Below are positions 1 through 8,094 of a DNA stretch of 64,000 bases, piece by piece. The notes under the pieces are model-generated. The model was not told where the DNA came from, made no database searches, and saw nothing but the letters and a program-made list of their open reading frames with translations. How positions within the stretch are numbered: position 1 is the first letter of the stretch; each line of letters begins with the position of its first letter. This DNA is from Clostridiales bacterium (GTDB lineage: Bacteria; Bacillota; Clostridia; Lachnospirales; Lachnospiraceae), in assembly GCA_012839295.1 (NCBI GenBank), contig DUNO01000015.1:1-64000 (forward strand), read 5' to 3'. The translations under genes were made by a program, and so were the position numbers.

Positions 1-2
1 GG

Positions 3-39
3 CCTCCCATGCTTGCCTGCACTTGGCAAGCATGGGAGG
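3..39. other. Perfect 15-bp inverted repeat at window edge
   Basis: Two 15-base arms (3-17 and 25-39) are exact reverse complements around a 7-base loop. It may be a transcription terminator for a gene outside the window. The plus side has no T-run, and the minus side leaves the window after two bases, so direction cannot be judged. Bases 40-181 show no gene. Confidence 0.5.
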
Positions 40-181
40 TTAAAGGCAAGCCCAGGTAGATATAGATACCCCCGGATCCACCTCACAGCCTAGCCCCGCC
101 CATTTATACATAGAATAAAAAAGCGAACCCTCCCCATTATCCATGGTTATAGGTCCACTATTCCTTATCCCTGCTTCATCC

Positions 182-1747
182 CTACTTCGTGTCAAGCTCA
201 AACCAAAATTCAACTCCTACCGGCCTGTTAATCACCCCGCATTCACGGTTATGCGAATTCATGATCGCTTTAACAATGGAAAGCCCAATACCGCTTCCAC
301 CGTATTCCCTTGTTCTTGCCTTATCCACCTTATAAAATTTAATCCAGATTTTATCCAGGTCATCCTCAGGAATATTTTCTCCTGTATTAAATACCGCAAT
401 GCGCACCGTATCCTCACGCGGAATCAGCTTTATTTCTATAATCCGGTTGCCGCTTACGTGATTCAAGGCATTGCTGATGTAATTGGTTACCACCTGCTCA
501 ATCAGGTATTCGTCAGCCCAGACATAGACCGGCTCCTGCTGACCAAAATGAAGTGTAACCTCCTTTTGCCGGAACAATATTTCCGAGGAGCTCAGCACCG
601 TCCATATCATGGCTACGATATCGAACCGTTCAAAGTTGACCTGCCCGCTTCCGAACTCCAATTCATTCAAGCTTAACAGCTTTTTCACCATCTGGTTCAT
701 TTTACCCGCTTCATCTATGATTACCTCACAATAGAAATCACGGCTTTCTTCATCCTCATTGACGTTTTCCTTCAGTCCTTCCGCATAGCCCTGTATCAGG
801 GAGATCGGGGTCTTTAGCTCATGGGAGACATTCGACAGGAATTCCTTCCGCATCTCATCTATCTCCGTTTTCTTTTGTATGTCAGTCAGCAGCTCGTTAT
901 TGGCCTGCTTTAATTCCGTGATGGTTGATTCCAGCTTGTCGGACAAAGTATTAATGCTCTTACCCAATTCCCCGATTTCATCCTTGGATTCTACCTTATA
1001 TTTTACTTCAAAATTCAGATCCGTCATGCTTTTTGCTATTTCTGCCAGTTCATGGATTGGCTTCGTGAACTTTTTACTGAAGATGAACATCGCAGTGGAG
1101 CCAAGGATTACGGCCACAATTCCGACATAGGCAAGAAAGCGGTTAGCCACCGCCACGCTTTCCTCAATACTCTCAAAGTTCGTACGCAGCAATACGATAT
1201 TATCATCCTCCCCGCCATAATTTCGCATTGAATTATCCTGCGGGGATGGAGAGGCGCCATCCGTCTTCCCATTCCCGATGATCCGGCCGACCATATCGAT
1301 AAAGCTGGCATCGGTCCTATAATCATGGATACTGTAAATGATATAGTTATTAGCCTGCTTTAAGATATTCCTTCGGCTAAAGGCAGCATTGGAAAAGCCA
1401 AAGATAAACATTTCCGTATCCTGCATCTTCGCTTTTTCCCTTAAACCGATGTTATCCGCCTCCGGATATACCATTCCCTGGGTTGAATTATAAATATATA
1501 CATCCACATTATAGCTGAAGGCCAGCTGTTCCATCAGCTCCGTATTTTCGTCAGAGAGTGTATAGTCCTCGTCACTTTTGGAATAGACATCAAGCACCTT
1601 ATGGTAGACTTCATCCAGGTTATTAACCTTGCTATGGATGTAGAAGTCCGATAAAAAGGTCCTGTTAATAAACCAAGTGAGGAATATCGTCAAGACCACC
1701 ATTGCCGTTAAGAAAAATGTTATTTTAAACCGGATGGAATGTTTCAT
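182..1747 (-). CDS. Membrane sensor histidine kinase with HAMP domain
   Basis: This is the kinase partner of the OmpR-type regulator upstream (2020-2697). A short N-terminal tail leads into a first membrane helix (about residues 8-28), then an extracytoplasmic sensor region of about 175 residues, a second helix near residue 210 and a HAMP domain. A HisKA motif follows, with the phospho-accepting His in NVSHELKTP. The C-terminal ATPase domain shows the N box (NYISNALNHV) and the GSGIGLSI G box. I start at the ATG at 1747 (MKHSIRFK). An in-frame ATG at 1759 lies only five bases after the stop of a micro-ORF. Both have an imperfect AGAGGG ribosome site, so translation is probably coupled to the upstream micro-ORF. 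The signal sensed is unknown. The DNA between kinase and regulator is a triplicated 92-bp unit. Confidence 0.93.
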   Translation of the reverse strand: MKHSIRFKITFFLTAMVVLTIFLTWFINRTFLSDFYIHSKVNNLDEVYHKVLDVYSKSDEDYTLSDENTELMEQLAFSYNVDVYIYNSTQGMVYPEADNIGLREKAKMQDTEMFIFGFSNAAFSRRNILKQANNYIIYSIHDYRTDASFIDMVGRIIGNGKTDGASPSPQDNSMRNYGGEDDNIVLLRTNFESIEESVAVANRFLAYVGIVAVILGSTAMFIFSKKFTKPIHELAEIAKSMTDLNFEVKYKVESKDEIGELGKSINTLSDKLESTITELKQANNELLTDIQKKTEIDEMRKEFLSNVSHELKTPISLIQGYAEGLKENVNEDEESRDFYCEVIIDEAGKMNQMVKKLLSLNELEFGSGQVNFERFDIVAMIWTVLSSSEILFRQKEVTLHFGQQEPVYVWADEYLIEQVVTNYISNALNHVSGNRIIEIKLIPREDTVRIAVFNTGENIPEDDLDKIWIKFYKVDKARTREYGGSGIGLSIVKAIMNSHNRECGVINRPVGVEFWFELDTK

Positions 1748-1752
1748 GCATA

Positions 1753-2028
1753 TGTCCATGCCCTCTACCACACAAACTGCCACAAGAGTGTTGGCATGGA
1801 CCCGGCCCTCCCTTCGTTTATCAATCCTATTTCCTTCAGCCTTATGTCCATGCCCTCTACCACACAAACTGCCACAAGAGTGTTGGCATGAACCCGGCCC
1901 TCCCTTCGTTTATCAATCCTATTTCCTTCAGCCTTATGTCCATGCCCTCTACCACACAAACTGCCATAAGAGTGTTGGCATGGACCCGGCCCTCCCTTCG
2001 TTTATCAATCCTGTTTCCTTCAGCCTTC
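1753..2028 (-). repeat. Three tandem copies of a 92-bp unit between regulator and kinase genes
   Basis: The copies start at 1753, 1845 and 1937, with a period of exactly 92 bases and only a few substitutions. The unit is the regulator-kinase spacer itself: read on the minus strand it begins at the regulator stop codon and ends at the kinase start. This implies a single spacer that was amplified in place. Because 92 is not a multiple of three, frames shift from copy to copy. Each copy carries a GGAGGG site and a 10-codon ORF. Confidence 0.95.
1765..1981 (-). other. Triplicated 10-codon micro-ORF (MPTLLWQFVW)
   Basis: On the minus strand each 92-bp copy encodes ATG-CCA-ACA-CTC-TTR-TGG-CAG-TTT-GTG-TGG-TAG. 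The three copies are at 1765-1797, 1857-1889 and 1949-1981. A GGAGGG sequence lies about 8-9 bases before each ATG. The only difference among the copies inside the ORF is the synonymous TTG/TTA. Five bases after each TAG comes another ATG. In the kinase-proximal copy this is a possible kinase start. In the other two copies it opens a 28-codon frame that runs into the next micro-ORF. Function is unknown; a leader peptide or translational-coupling role is inferred. Confidence 0.5.
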
Positions 2029-2697
2029 CACCTCGAATTTATACCCGAGACCCCATATGGTCTTGATATAGTCGCCCTTGGCTCCCATCTTGCTTCTTAA
2101 TTTTTTCACGTGGGTATCTATGGTTCTCGCGTCCCCGAAGTAATCATAGTTCCACACATTATTTAATATTTTCTCCCTTGAAAGGGCTACTCCCTGGTTC
2201 GTAACAAAATAGGTCAGCAGCTCGAATTCCTTATAGCTTAGCTCTACCTCAACCCCGTCTATTTTTACCTGATGGGCAGCTTTGTCAATCAGGATCCCCC
2301 CGATTTCAATGGATTCTCCCTCCGCTGAGGTTGTCCTTCGTAGCACAGCCTCAACTCTTGCTACTAAGATCTTGGGGCTAAAAGGCTTTGATATGTATTC
2401 GTCCACTCCCAAATCAAAGCCCTGTAATTCGTCCTTTTCATCGCCCTTTGCCGTCAGCATGATAATAGGAACCTTGGAGTATTGCCTGATTTCTTTCACG
2501 ACACCCCATCCGTCCAGCTTTGGCATCATTATATCAAGTATGATCAATGCAATATCCTTTTTTGAAAAAAACAGTTCAATTGCCTGTTCCCCGTTCTCCG
2601 CTTCAATTACCTCATAATTTTTACGTACCAAAAAGTCTTTTACAAGCTTTCTCATCCTGCTTTCATCATCTACTACTAAAATCTTCAGCTGATCCAT
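2020..2697 (-). CDS. OmpR/PhoB-family response regulator
   Basis: This 225-residue DNA-binding response regulator pairs with the kinase at 182-1747. The receiver domain (about 1-120) has the acidic pair in VVDDE, the phospho-acceptor Asp in LIILDIMMPKLDGW, the Thr in MLTAKGD and the Lys in SKPFSP. The winged-helix domain (about 130-225) has the family's YKEFELL and RTIDTHVKKLRSK segments and ends in GYKFEVEG. The ATG at 2697 (MDQLKIL) is chosen because GGAGGTG sits five bases upstream; a longer frame from 2721 has no such site. The stop codon lies at the edge of the triplicated spacer. Confidence 0.95.
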   Translation of the reverse strand: MDQLKILVVDDESRMRKLVKDFLVRKNYEVIEAENGEQAIELFFSKKDIALIILDIMMPKLDGWGVVKEIRQYSKVPIIMLTAKGDEKDELQGFDLGVDEYISKPFSPKILVARVEAVLRRTTSAEGESIEIGGILIDKAAHQVKIDGVEVELSYKEFELLTYFVTNQGVALSREKILNNVWNYDYFGDARTIDTHVKKLRSKMGAKGDYIKTIWGLGYKFEVEG

Positions 2698-2785
2698 TTG
2701 GCACCTCCATGGTTTATTCATAGTCCTATTCCATTTAGAAGTATAACATCAATTTATGTAAAAATTGTGAAATAATCCGCAGAAT

Positions 2786-3349
2786 TTATGGCTTCTTATT
2801 CAAATCTGCTTCCAGGGCATCCAGCTTCGCTTCCCGGGCATTTAACTCTTCCTCCCAGGCGGAGTATTTATCGAGGACCTGGTTTTCGTAGTCTGTAAAA
2901 ACACCCTTATCACTGAAGGCAGAGATGAACAGCATGGCTATAATGATAACTGCCAAAAAGCCGCAGACAATCCAGGAGTTACGGAGCTTTACCTTATAAT
3001 CCGCCAGGACCGCCTCATGCTTCTTCTCCCTCTCATGGTCCAGCTCCCCCGAATATACCTTTATCTCCTTTTCCTTTCTTTCCACCGGGATCGGGGGGAT
3101 GTTGTCTTCACTGACGATTTCCTCTTTCCTGATCCTGTTTTGCAGCTCCTTTAAGAACTCAAAGCCCACAACCGTTTTTAACATCTTTCTCGCAGTCAGC
3201 TTCTGGTATAATTTAATCACCTTGGTCAAATCATTTAAATCCGTATTGGCTTTGATATACTGTACCGTTTCCTCTTCCCTTTTTGCTTCTTTGTAGTCAT
3301 AAGCCTCAGTGAAGCTATAACCGGCCACTATATATTTATTTTCCTTCAT
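2786..3349 (-). CDS. Unrecognised protein with one membrane helix and a coiled-coil tail
   Basis: I do not recognise this 187-residue protein. The N-terminal ~120 residues are charged and soluble. One clear membrane helix (about 127-145, VCGFLAVIIIAMLFISAF) follows, then a Glu/Ala/Leu-rich tail likely to form a coiled coil and ending in KKP. There is no signal peptide, so the long N-terminal part is probably cytoplasmic. The start is well supported by GAGGAG six bases before the ATG. It lies upstream of the two-component genes on the same strand, 88 bases before the regulator start, so it may be co-transcribed with them. Confidence 0.8.
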   Translation of the reverse strand: MKENKYIVAGYSFTEAYDYKEAKREEETVQYIKANTDLNDLTKVIKLYQKLTARKMLKTVVGFEFLKELQNRIRKEEIVSEDNIPPIPVERKEKEIKVYSGELDHEREKKHEAVLADYKVKLRNSWIVCGFLAVIIIAMLFISAFSDKGVFTDYENQVLDKYSAWEEELNAREAKLDALEADLNKKP

Positions 3350-3543
3350 ACCCCACTCCTCTATATTTATATCAGAAAATTTCCTGGGGATATTTCAGCC
3401 CCGGCTTCCCCATATGAGGGCTCCGATATATATATCATCAATTTCCGGATTCTTTGTTGCTGTGCTACAGCAGCTCCTCTCATTATTTTACACTTGCAGC
3501 GTCATAAAATCAAGCATCTGGTAATTTCTCCCCCCGGAGCAGC

Positions 3544-4398
3544 TTAAGAAATCAGCTCATACCCGTAGCTTTCTCCCGCTACATTGTAGCCTACCTTTTC
3601 ATATGCCCTATGGGACAGCAAATTGTCTTTATCAACGAATAGCGTGCAAAACTGATATCCCTCTGCTAAAAGGGATTTACTCAGGTAATACATATTAGTA
3701 GCTGCATACCCTTTTCCCCTGTATTCCTCAGGAGTATATACATAATCTATTGCAATGCCGTGCGGCAGCCTTCTGGTGGTCACTGCCATGGTCACGACCT
3801 TTTGGTCCTCTGCCTCAAATACATACACATCCCCGGAAGCAACGGCCTCCTCGGCCTTTGCTAATGCGGCCTCATAGTCCAGCTCGCTTGTAAGGGTTTC
3901 CATCTGAAATTCTATCATCCAATCCGCTATCATTTTAACCTCGTCGGTATGGGCCTTGCGCTGGATGCCCTCTGACGGCCAGATTTCATTCAGAAGCCGC
4001 AGCTCCATAATATCTGACGCCAGCTTTTCAATAAAAATTCCTTCCGTCGTCTTCTGGTACTGGTTTATAAATCCCTGGCAGACATCCTTCCTTCCAAGGA
4101 TCCCTTGAATTTTTACCTGCTGCTCCAAAATGTAGTCAGCCAGGACAGCAGCCGCTTCCGGCCCCTTTTCCTGCAAAACCGTATGGATGGTCAAATCATG
4201 GGGTATTACATTACAAAACAACAACAAAATTGTATCCCCTTCCATTACTGCCCCAAAAGTGCCGTCCCCGGCCTTTTCACCGTCCACTTCCCGGTATGCA
4301 AGATAAAGCACCAGCTGGCTCACCGCTTCCTGCTGCAGCATAATATCCTCATAGCTCTCTAAAAATTCCTTTGCACCGGAAACTACTTCTACCTTCAT
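3544..4398 (-). CDS. GNAT-family N-acetyltransferase
   Basis: This 284-residue protein has a C-terminal GNAT fold. The acetyl-CoA pyrophosphate-binding loop is visible as YTPEEYRGKGYAATNMYYLS (about 220-240), preceded by the beta-strand VVTMAVTTRR and followed by LFVDKDNLLSHRAYEKVGY, a typical GNAT C-terminal helix and strand. The N-terminal half lacks a recognisable motif and may be a diverged second GNAT domain. The ATG at 4398 (MKVEVV) has AAGGGG just upstream and is preferred over 4416. The substrate cannot be inferred from neighbours. Confidence 0.88.
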   Translation of the reverse strand: MKVEVVSGAKEFLESYEDIMLQQEAVSQLVLYLAYREVDGEKAGDGTFGAVMEGDTILLLFCNVIPHDLTIHTVLQEKGPEAAAVLADYILEQQVKIQGILGRKDVCQGFINQYQKTTEGIFIEKLASDIMELRLLNEIWPSEGIQRKAHTDEVKMIADWMIEFQMETLTSELDYEAALAKAEEAVASGDVYVFEAEDQKVVTMAVTTRRLPHGIAIDYVYTPEEYRGKGYAATNMYYLSKSLLAEGYQFCTLFVDKDNLLSHRAYEKVGYNVAGESYGYELIS

Positions 4399-4492
4399 GA
4401 CACCCCTTCTTTCCATAATTTGTACTTTCTTTAAGATAATATCCCATATTTCTTTTCTTTAAACAAAATACGAAAATTAAGTTTTATTCTGC

Positions 4493-4555
4493 AAAAAAGA
4501 AGCATATTGTCTTCTTTGCCCCCTGGTTAAGTCAGACATCCTATGCTTCTTTTTT
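4493..4555. terminator. Bidirectional hairpin terminator
   Basis: A 14-base A-rich arm (4493-4506) pairs with a T-rich arm (4542-4555) around a long loop, giving a T-run on both strands. On the minus strand it ends the 4573-5247 gene and insulates the acetyltransferase gene. Confidence 0.75.
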
Positions 4556-4572
4556 ATTTTTGGACTTTTATT

Positions 4573-5247
4573 TTATTTCATTGATTTTTTTAGGTTGCTG
4601 CGGACCAGCATGCCGCCAAGAACCCCGGTTGCACCTATGGCCAGGGCCAAAAAGACGATATACGCGGTATTGCTTGTTTTCTCGCTGGTCTGCCCGGGCA
4701 GATTGGAGCTTTCTGGATTGGAAACGGTCTTAATATTCGCAGCGGCCTGGTCACTCTCAATGCCAGTCGTGTAGAATATGACATCCTCACCCGTACCTGT
4801 ATCGGTACCCTCTATCTGATCTGGCTGATCCTGGACAGTTTCTCCCTTATAAGACTTCTCCTCCATAACCGGTCCGGAAGCGTAGATCACACTCTGGTCA
4901 AATTCTACTACCTTTACCTCATCCTTTCCGAAAATACCGTATAGGTAGTCAGCATTTTCATCACTATAAGGAGAGATTCCGATCTCAACATAGTCTCCAA
5001 CTACGCCGGTGTAATTCACGAATATGTCCTTTTTCTCTAAATCCTTCGCATGGTCCTTGAAAAGATACTGGTCTATTTCCCGCTGCTTTTCCATCAGCGC
5101 CTTTTGACCTTCCGACTGTACTTCCTCACTGGAAACCGACGTATTATCCAAGGTCTCGCTTGGAACTGCCTGTGCAAAGACAATACTTGTCGAAAATGCC
5201 GATATACATAATCCTAAAACAATTCCTTTTAAATATTTTAACTTCAT
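4573..5247 (-). CDS. Secreted, C-terminally membrane-anchored protein of unknown function
   Basis: This 224-residue protein has a signal peptide (MKLKYLKGIVLGLCISAF, cleavage likely after IVFAQA). An exported domain follows that contains VNYTGVVGDYVEIGISPY and YLYGIFGKDEVKVVEFDQS. A linker rich in Asp, Thr and Ser leads to a single C-terminal membrane helix (AYIVFLALAIGATGVLGGML) with a basic end. It is not an LPXTG protein. The ATG at 5247 has AAGGAGG seven bases upstream. It is divergent from the rubrerythrin gene. The family is not recognised. Confidence 0.85.
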   Translation of the reverse strand: MKLKYLKGIVLGLCISAFSTSIVFAQAVPSETLDNTSVSSEEVQSEGQKALMEKQREIDQYLFKDHAKDLEKKDIFVNYTGVVGDYVEIGISPYSDENADYLYGIFGKDEVKVVEFDQSVIYASGPVMEEKSYKGETVQDQPDQIEGTDTGTGEDVIFYTTGIESDQAAANIKTVSNPESSNLPGQTSEKTSNTAYIVFLALAIGATGVLGGMLVRSNLKKSMK

Positions 5248-5267
5248 AATGTACCTCCTTACTATGT

Positions 5268-5375
5268 AACCTGCCATATCTGAGCCGTCATAGTTTTCTT
5301 ATTCCTGTTTTTGGTTGCCGTAACCGTATGGGTTCACCCGCCTTCTTAGGTACCTTAAGAGGCTGGGCTTTTTAC
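5268..5375 (+). ncRNA. Candidate structured leader ending in an intrinsic terminator
   Basis: On the plus strand, 160-270 bases before the rubrerythrin gene, a run of small helices (GGTTGCCGTAACC, then GGGTTCACCC) is followed by an 11-bp stem with one mismatch closed over GGTACC, and then TTTTTACTTT. There is no plus-strand gene upstream that would need a terminator here. The layout suggests an attenuator or small RNA in the divergent spacer. I could not match it to a riboswitch class I know. Confidence 0.4.
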
Positions 5376-5538
5376 TTTACCATGTTCCGCTTACATACAT
5401 TAGACGTAACAGCCGATTTATCCGTTCCATGATTCTGAAAATGTAATTAATTCCATAAACAAAAAAGCAGGATAAATATTCCACAAGCCTCATAAGATAT
5501 ATCAAGTTAAGGAATGCTAACCAGGAAAGGATTTTTAT

Positions 5539-6078
5539 ATGGATTTTCAGCAAAGCAGAACATACAGCAACATCGACAGCGCTTACCGAAGTGAATCCAT
5601 CGTCCACACCCTGTACCAGATCTATGGCGATAGGGCCAGGGTGGACGGTTTCGAAGAAATCGGGAATATTTTTGATACAATAGCAAGAAATGAGAAGGAG
5701 CATGCCAGGATTTTCTACCGGCTATTAAACGGCGGCTTGGTTCCAGATACCCAGCAGAACCTCCTTCGGTCCAGCGAGCTGGAAACATCAAAGGCTGACG
5801 AATACAGGGTCTTTGCCCAAACGGCCCTTGAGGAAGGCTATGATGACATAGCCGCCCTCTTCAATGGAATTGCAAATATTGAGCTAAACCATGACCTGCA
5901 ATTCCGTTCTTTACATGAGAATGTCGTACGTGACCAGGTATTTTGTAAGCCAACGGAAACTTTATGGATCTGCATAGAATGCGGCAATATCATGAGCGGT
6001 CCCTGTGCTCCTGAGGTCTGCCCCGTCTGCCAGTTCCCCCAGGGCTTTTACCGTGTTTATCAGGGTGTCAGCGAATAG
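5539..6078 (+). CDS. Rubrerythrin-like diiron/rubredoxin protein
   Basis: This 179-residue cytoplasmic protein should reduce peroxide in anaerobes. The N-terminal four-helix diiron domain keeps the first Glu ligand (RSESIVHTLY), the EKEHA motif (ARNEKEHARIF), a central Glu (DEYRVFAQTA) and an ExxH (ANIELNHDLQF). The C-terminal rubredoxin-like domain has two Cys pairs (CIECG and CPVC) in the usual WxCxxCG...APEVCPVC layout. An AAAGGA site precedes the ATG. A candidate structured leader with a terminator lies upstream and a terminator immediately follows, so the gene is monocistronic. Confidence 0.93.
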   Translation: MDFQQSRTYSNIDSAYRSESIVHTLYQIYGDRARVDGFEEIGNIFDTIARNEKEHARIFYRLLNGGLVPDTQQNLLRSSELETSKADEYRVFAQTALEEGYDDIAALFNGIANIELNHDLQFRSLHENVVRDQVFCKPTETLWICIECGNIMSGPCAPEVCPVCQFPQGFYRVYQGVSE

Positions 6079-6112
6079 GTCCAAACGTGTGCCCAACGGC
6101 ACTCGCAGAAAG

Positions 6113-6143
6113 AAAAGGTGACTTTCCCAAGCCACCTTTTTTT
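6113..6143 (+). terminator. Rho-independent terminator after rubrerythrin
   Basis: An 8-bp stem (6113-6120 with 6133-6140) is followed by a T-run. It lies between the convergent rubrerythrin and VanY-type genes. Confidence 0.75.
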
Positions 6144-6145
6144 GT

Positions 6146-6766
6146 TTAACAGTTAAGGACTGCATAGTAGTATTCATCATAGGTCATGCCGCTCCTGTAA
6201 ATCTTCTCTGCCAGGTACCTTCCCACATAGCGGAAATGCCAGGGCTCATAGCTATAGCCTGTGATGGCTTCCTTGCCCTTCGGATACCGTAGGATGAACC
6301 CAAAATAATGGGCATTGCATGCCAGCCAGCGTCCAGCCGGGGTATCAGCAAAGGTTTCCTCCAAATCATTGATATCCACCGCCAGGCCTGTTTGGTGCTC
6401 ACTATGCCCCGGCCTTGCAGATACCTGGTCCCTCTGCCGCCTGTATTCTTCCAATGGAATCCCTTCGGTCCAATTTTTCATATATACGGTGCTTTGGTAG
6501 GAATAGCTCCGGAATGCCGAGACCGCCTCCAGGAGGATCCCCTGCTGCTTTGCCACGCAGCACATTTCTTCAAATGCAATCCGCGCCTCCCTTCTCAGCA
6601 GCAGCCGCATGGGATTAAATTCTTCATGGATCATCTCTAAATCGTAAGGGACATATTCCTCATCCAGTTGGTTAAATTTGTCCACCAGAACATAAATGCT
6701 GTCCGGATCCCTTACCTTATTAATATTTACATAATACTGCCCCTCGTTGCAAAGCCTCTCTTCCAT
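6146..6766 (-). CDS. VanY-type D-alanyl-D-alanine carboxypeptidase (M15B)
   Basis: This 206-residue zinc peptidase is expected to trim the terminal D-Ala from peptidoglycan stem peptides. The M15 motifs are present: SARPGHSEHQTGLAVDI carries the first zinc His and the Asp, and EPWHFRYVG carries the catalytic Glu and the last zinc His. A GGAGAGG site seven bases upstream supports this ATG. No signal peptide or membrane anchor is visible at this start, which is unusual for an enzyme acting on the wall. Either export is non-classical or the substrate is intracellular. It is convergent with rubrerythrin and lies downstream of the CAP gene, separated by a terminator. Confidence 0.9.
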   Translation of the reverse strand: MEERLCNEGQYYVNINKVRDPDSIYVLVDKFNQLDEEYVPYDLEMIHEEFNPMRLLLRREARIAFEEMCCVAKQQGILLEAVSAFRSYSYQSTVYMKNWTEGIPLEEYRRQRDQVSARPGHSEHQTGLAVDINDLEETFADTPAGRWLACNAHYFGFILRYPKGKEAITGYSYEPWHFRYVGRYLAEKIYRSGMTYDEYYYAVLNC

Positions 6767-6889
6767 AGTGGTTCCTCTCCGGCAGTCCTTCCTTCTGGGC
6801 AGGGCTGCCGCATGCTCTTCAATGGTAATATATGATGCTTAAAACAATTTCTTTCCCCTAAATTCTTTCTTATCTTTTCCGGATAGCAC

Positions 6890-6934
6890 AAAAGAAGCCC
6901 TCCGCAATATTTTTTGCCGCGGAAGGCTTCTTTT
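6890..6934. terminator. Bidirectional terminator between CAP and VanY genes
   Basis: Long arms (6890-6905 and 6919-6934) pair almost perfectly with T-runs on both sides. On the minus strand it ends the CAP protein transcript. Confidence 0.85.
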
Positions 6935-6976
6935 ATGTGTGCCAAAGGGCACACTGGTTCATATTAATAATTCATA

Positions 6977-7762
6977 TTAATTCGTAAATTCCTGTGTCCA
7001 GTAGATAACCCCGTTGCTCTGGTATACGCCTACTCCTAATTTACTAAAATTAGAATTCAGGATATTTGCCCTATGGCCTGTAGAGTTCATCCAACCTGTC
7101 ACTACTTCCTGTGGTGTCTTTTGGCCGTATGCGATATTCTCGCCTGCAGCACGGTAGGTAACTCCATACTCGCCAAGCACTGTCTGGAAGCCGCTTCCAT
7201 TCGGTCTTGTGTGGGAGAAGGATGTCTTTATTTCCTGGGCCCGCTTATTCGCTGCTGCCGTAAGGCTCTGGTTCGTCGTAAAGGCCGATAAACCTGCTTT
7301 CGCACGTTCCACATTCACGAGCCTGAGCACCTCGCTTGCATAGCTGCTGACTCCGGTATTGCTTGTGTTGTCAGCTGGTGTGGACGGCTTCGGTGTTGGT
7401 GTAGGGGTTGGTGTCGTTGTGGGTGTTGTCGTAGGGGTCTGGGGCTTAGTGGTCGGTGTCGTCACCTTCGTGCCTGTTGATTGATTGCACTTTTGGTTGT
7501 TATTTACATATTTGACTACATCCTTCACGCTGTCCATTTGTTTTACTTTACTTAACACAGCGTTGCTGCATCCGCTTTTCTTCAGTACTGTTACGACCTG
7601 TTTAACAGATTTACAGTTGGACAGGTTCACTGCTTTTGCATTTATGTTAGTAGTTGTGGCTGCATATACTACAGCTTTTGTCTGACTATCACCCATTAAT
7701 CCGAAAATACTAGATAGTGATAACACGAGTGTACATGTTGATACTGCTAAAAACTTCTTCAT
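6977..7762 (-). CDS. Secreted CAP/SCP-domain protein (YkwD-like)
   Basis: This 261-residue exported protein starts with a signal peptide (MKKFLAVSTCTLVLSLSSIFG, cleavage near VVYAA). A ~70-residue N-terminal region rich in Lys, Val and Asn is followed by a Thr/Pro linker (about 100-130). The C-terminal CAP domain (about 140-261) has the hallmark VNVERAKAGL, FSHTRPNG, GENIAYG, GWMNSTGHRANIL and YWTQEF motifs. Clostridial CAP proteins of this layout are usually envelope- or spore-associated; their biochemical role is unsettled. GGAGG lies six bases before the ATG at 7762. The 330-base upstream region holds a perfect palindrome but no motif that I can identify. Confidence 0.93.
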   Translation of the reverse strand: MKKFLAVSTCTLVLSLSSIFGLMGDSQTKAVVYAATTTNINAKAVNLSNCKSVKQVVTVLKKSGCSNAVLSKVKQMDSVKDVVKYVNNNQKCNQSTGTKVTTPTTKPQTPTTTPTTTPTPTPTPKPSTPADNTSNTGVSSYASEVLRLVNVERAKAGLSAFTTNQSLTAAANKRAQEIKTSFSHTRPNGSGFQTVLGEYGVTYRAAGENIAYGQKTPQEVVTGWMNSTGHRANILNSNFSKLGVGVYQSNGVIYWTQEFTN

Positions 7763-8094
7763 GTTTTCCTCCATTTCACCACTCTACAGTGGCCCGTTGG
7801 TTTTTTGCCTCCCGGGAGGCGGTTCCTTATTGCCCCCTTAGAGTAACACATAGGATATAGGGGTTCAATAGTTAGATGCTGGTGGCATAAACAGGATTTT
7901 CCTGTCAGGTGACAGGGCCTTACCCCTTGAAATTTGGCATTTTTCATTCCATATTTTTCATCTAAATTGAAAAGCAGGCCGTGCTCATTTTTTGGAAATT
8001 TCCCATTATTTTTCACGGTATTTTAAAAAGCAGCGGGAATACTAATTAACAAAGCTAGTGCAAAGTATTGGTATTATGGAAAGTGAGGAAGCAT
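7763..8094. other. Divergent intergenic region with a GC palindrome
   Basis: This spacer lies between the divergent CAP and DUF2680 genes. GCCTCCCGGGAGGC at about 7808-7821 is a perfect palindrome, and CCTGTCAGGTGACAGG near 7900-7916 is a second dyad. I looked for cyclic-dinucleotide and cobalamin riboswitch signatures and found none. Confidence 0.4.

Noticed and set aside
5268-5375. 6S RNA, SAM or c-di-GMP riboswitch identity for the rubrerythrin leader
   Set aside because: Short resemblances (GAGCCG, GGGTTCA, GGCAACC on the other strand) do not extend to the full conserved cores or spacing of those RNAs.
7763-8094. Possible c-di-AMP, c-di-GMP or cobalamin riboswitch before the CAP gene
   Set aside because: The conserved core sequences of these classes were looked for on the minus strand and not found; only generic palindromes are visible.
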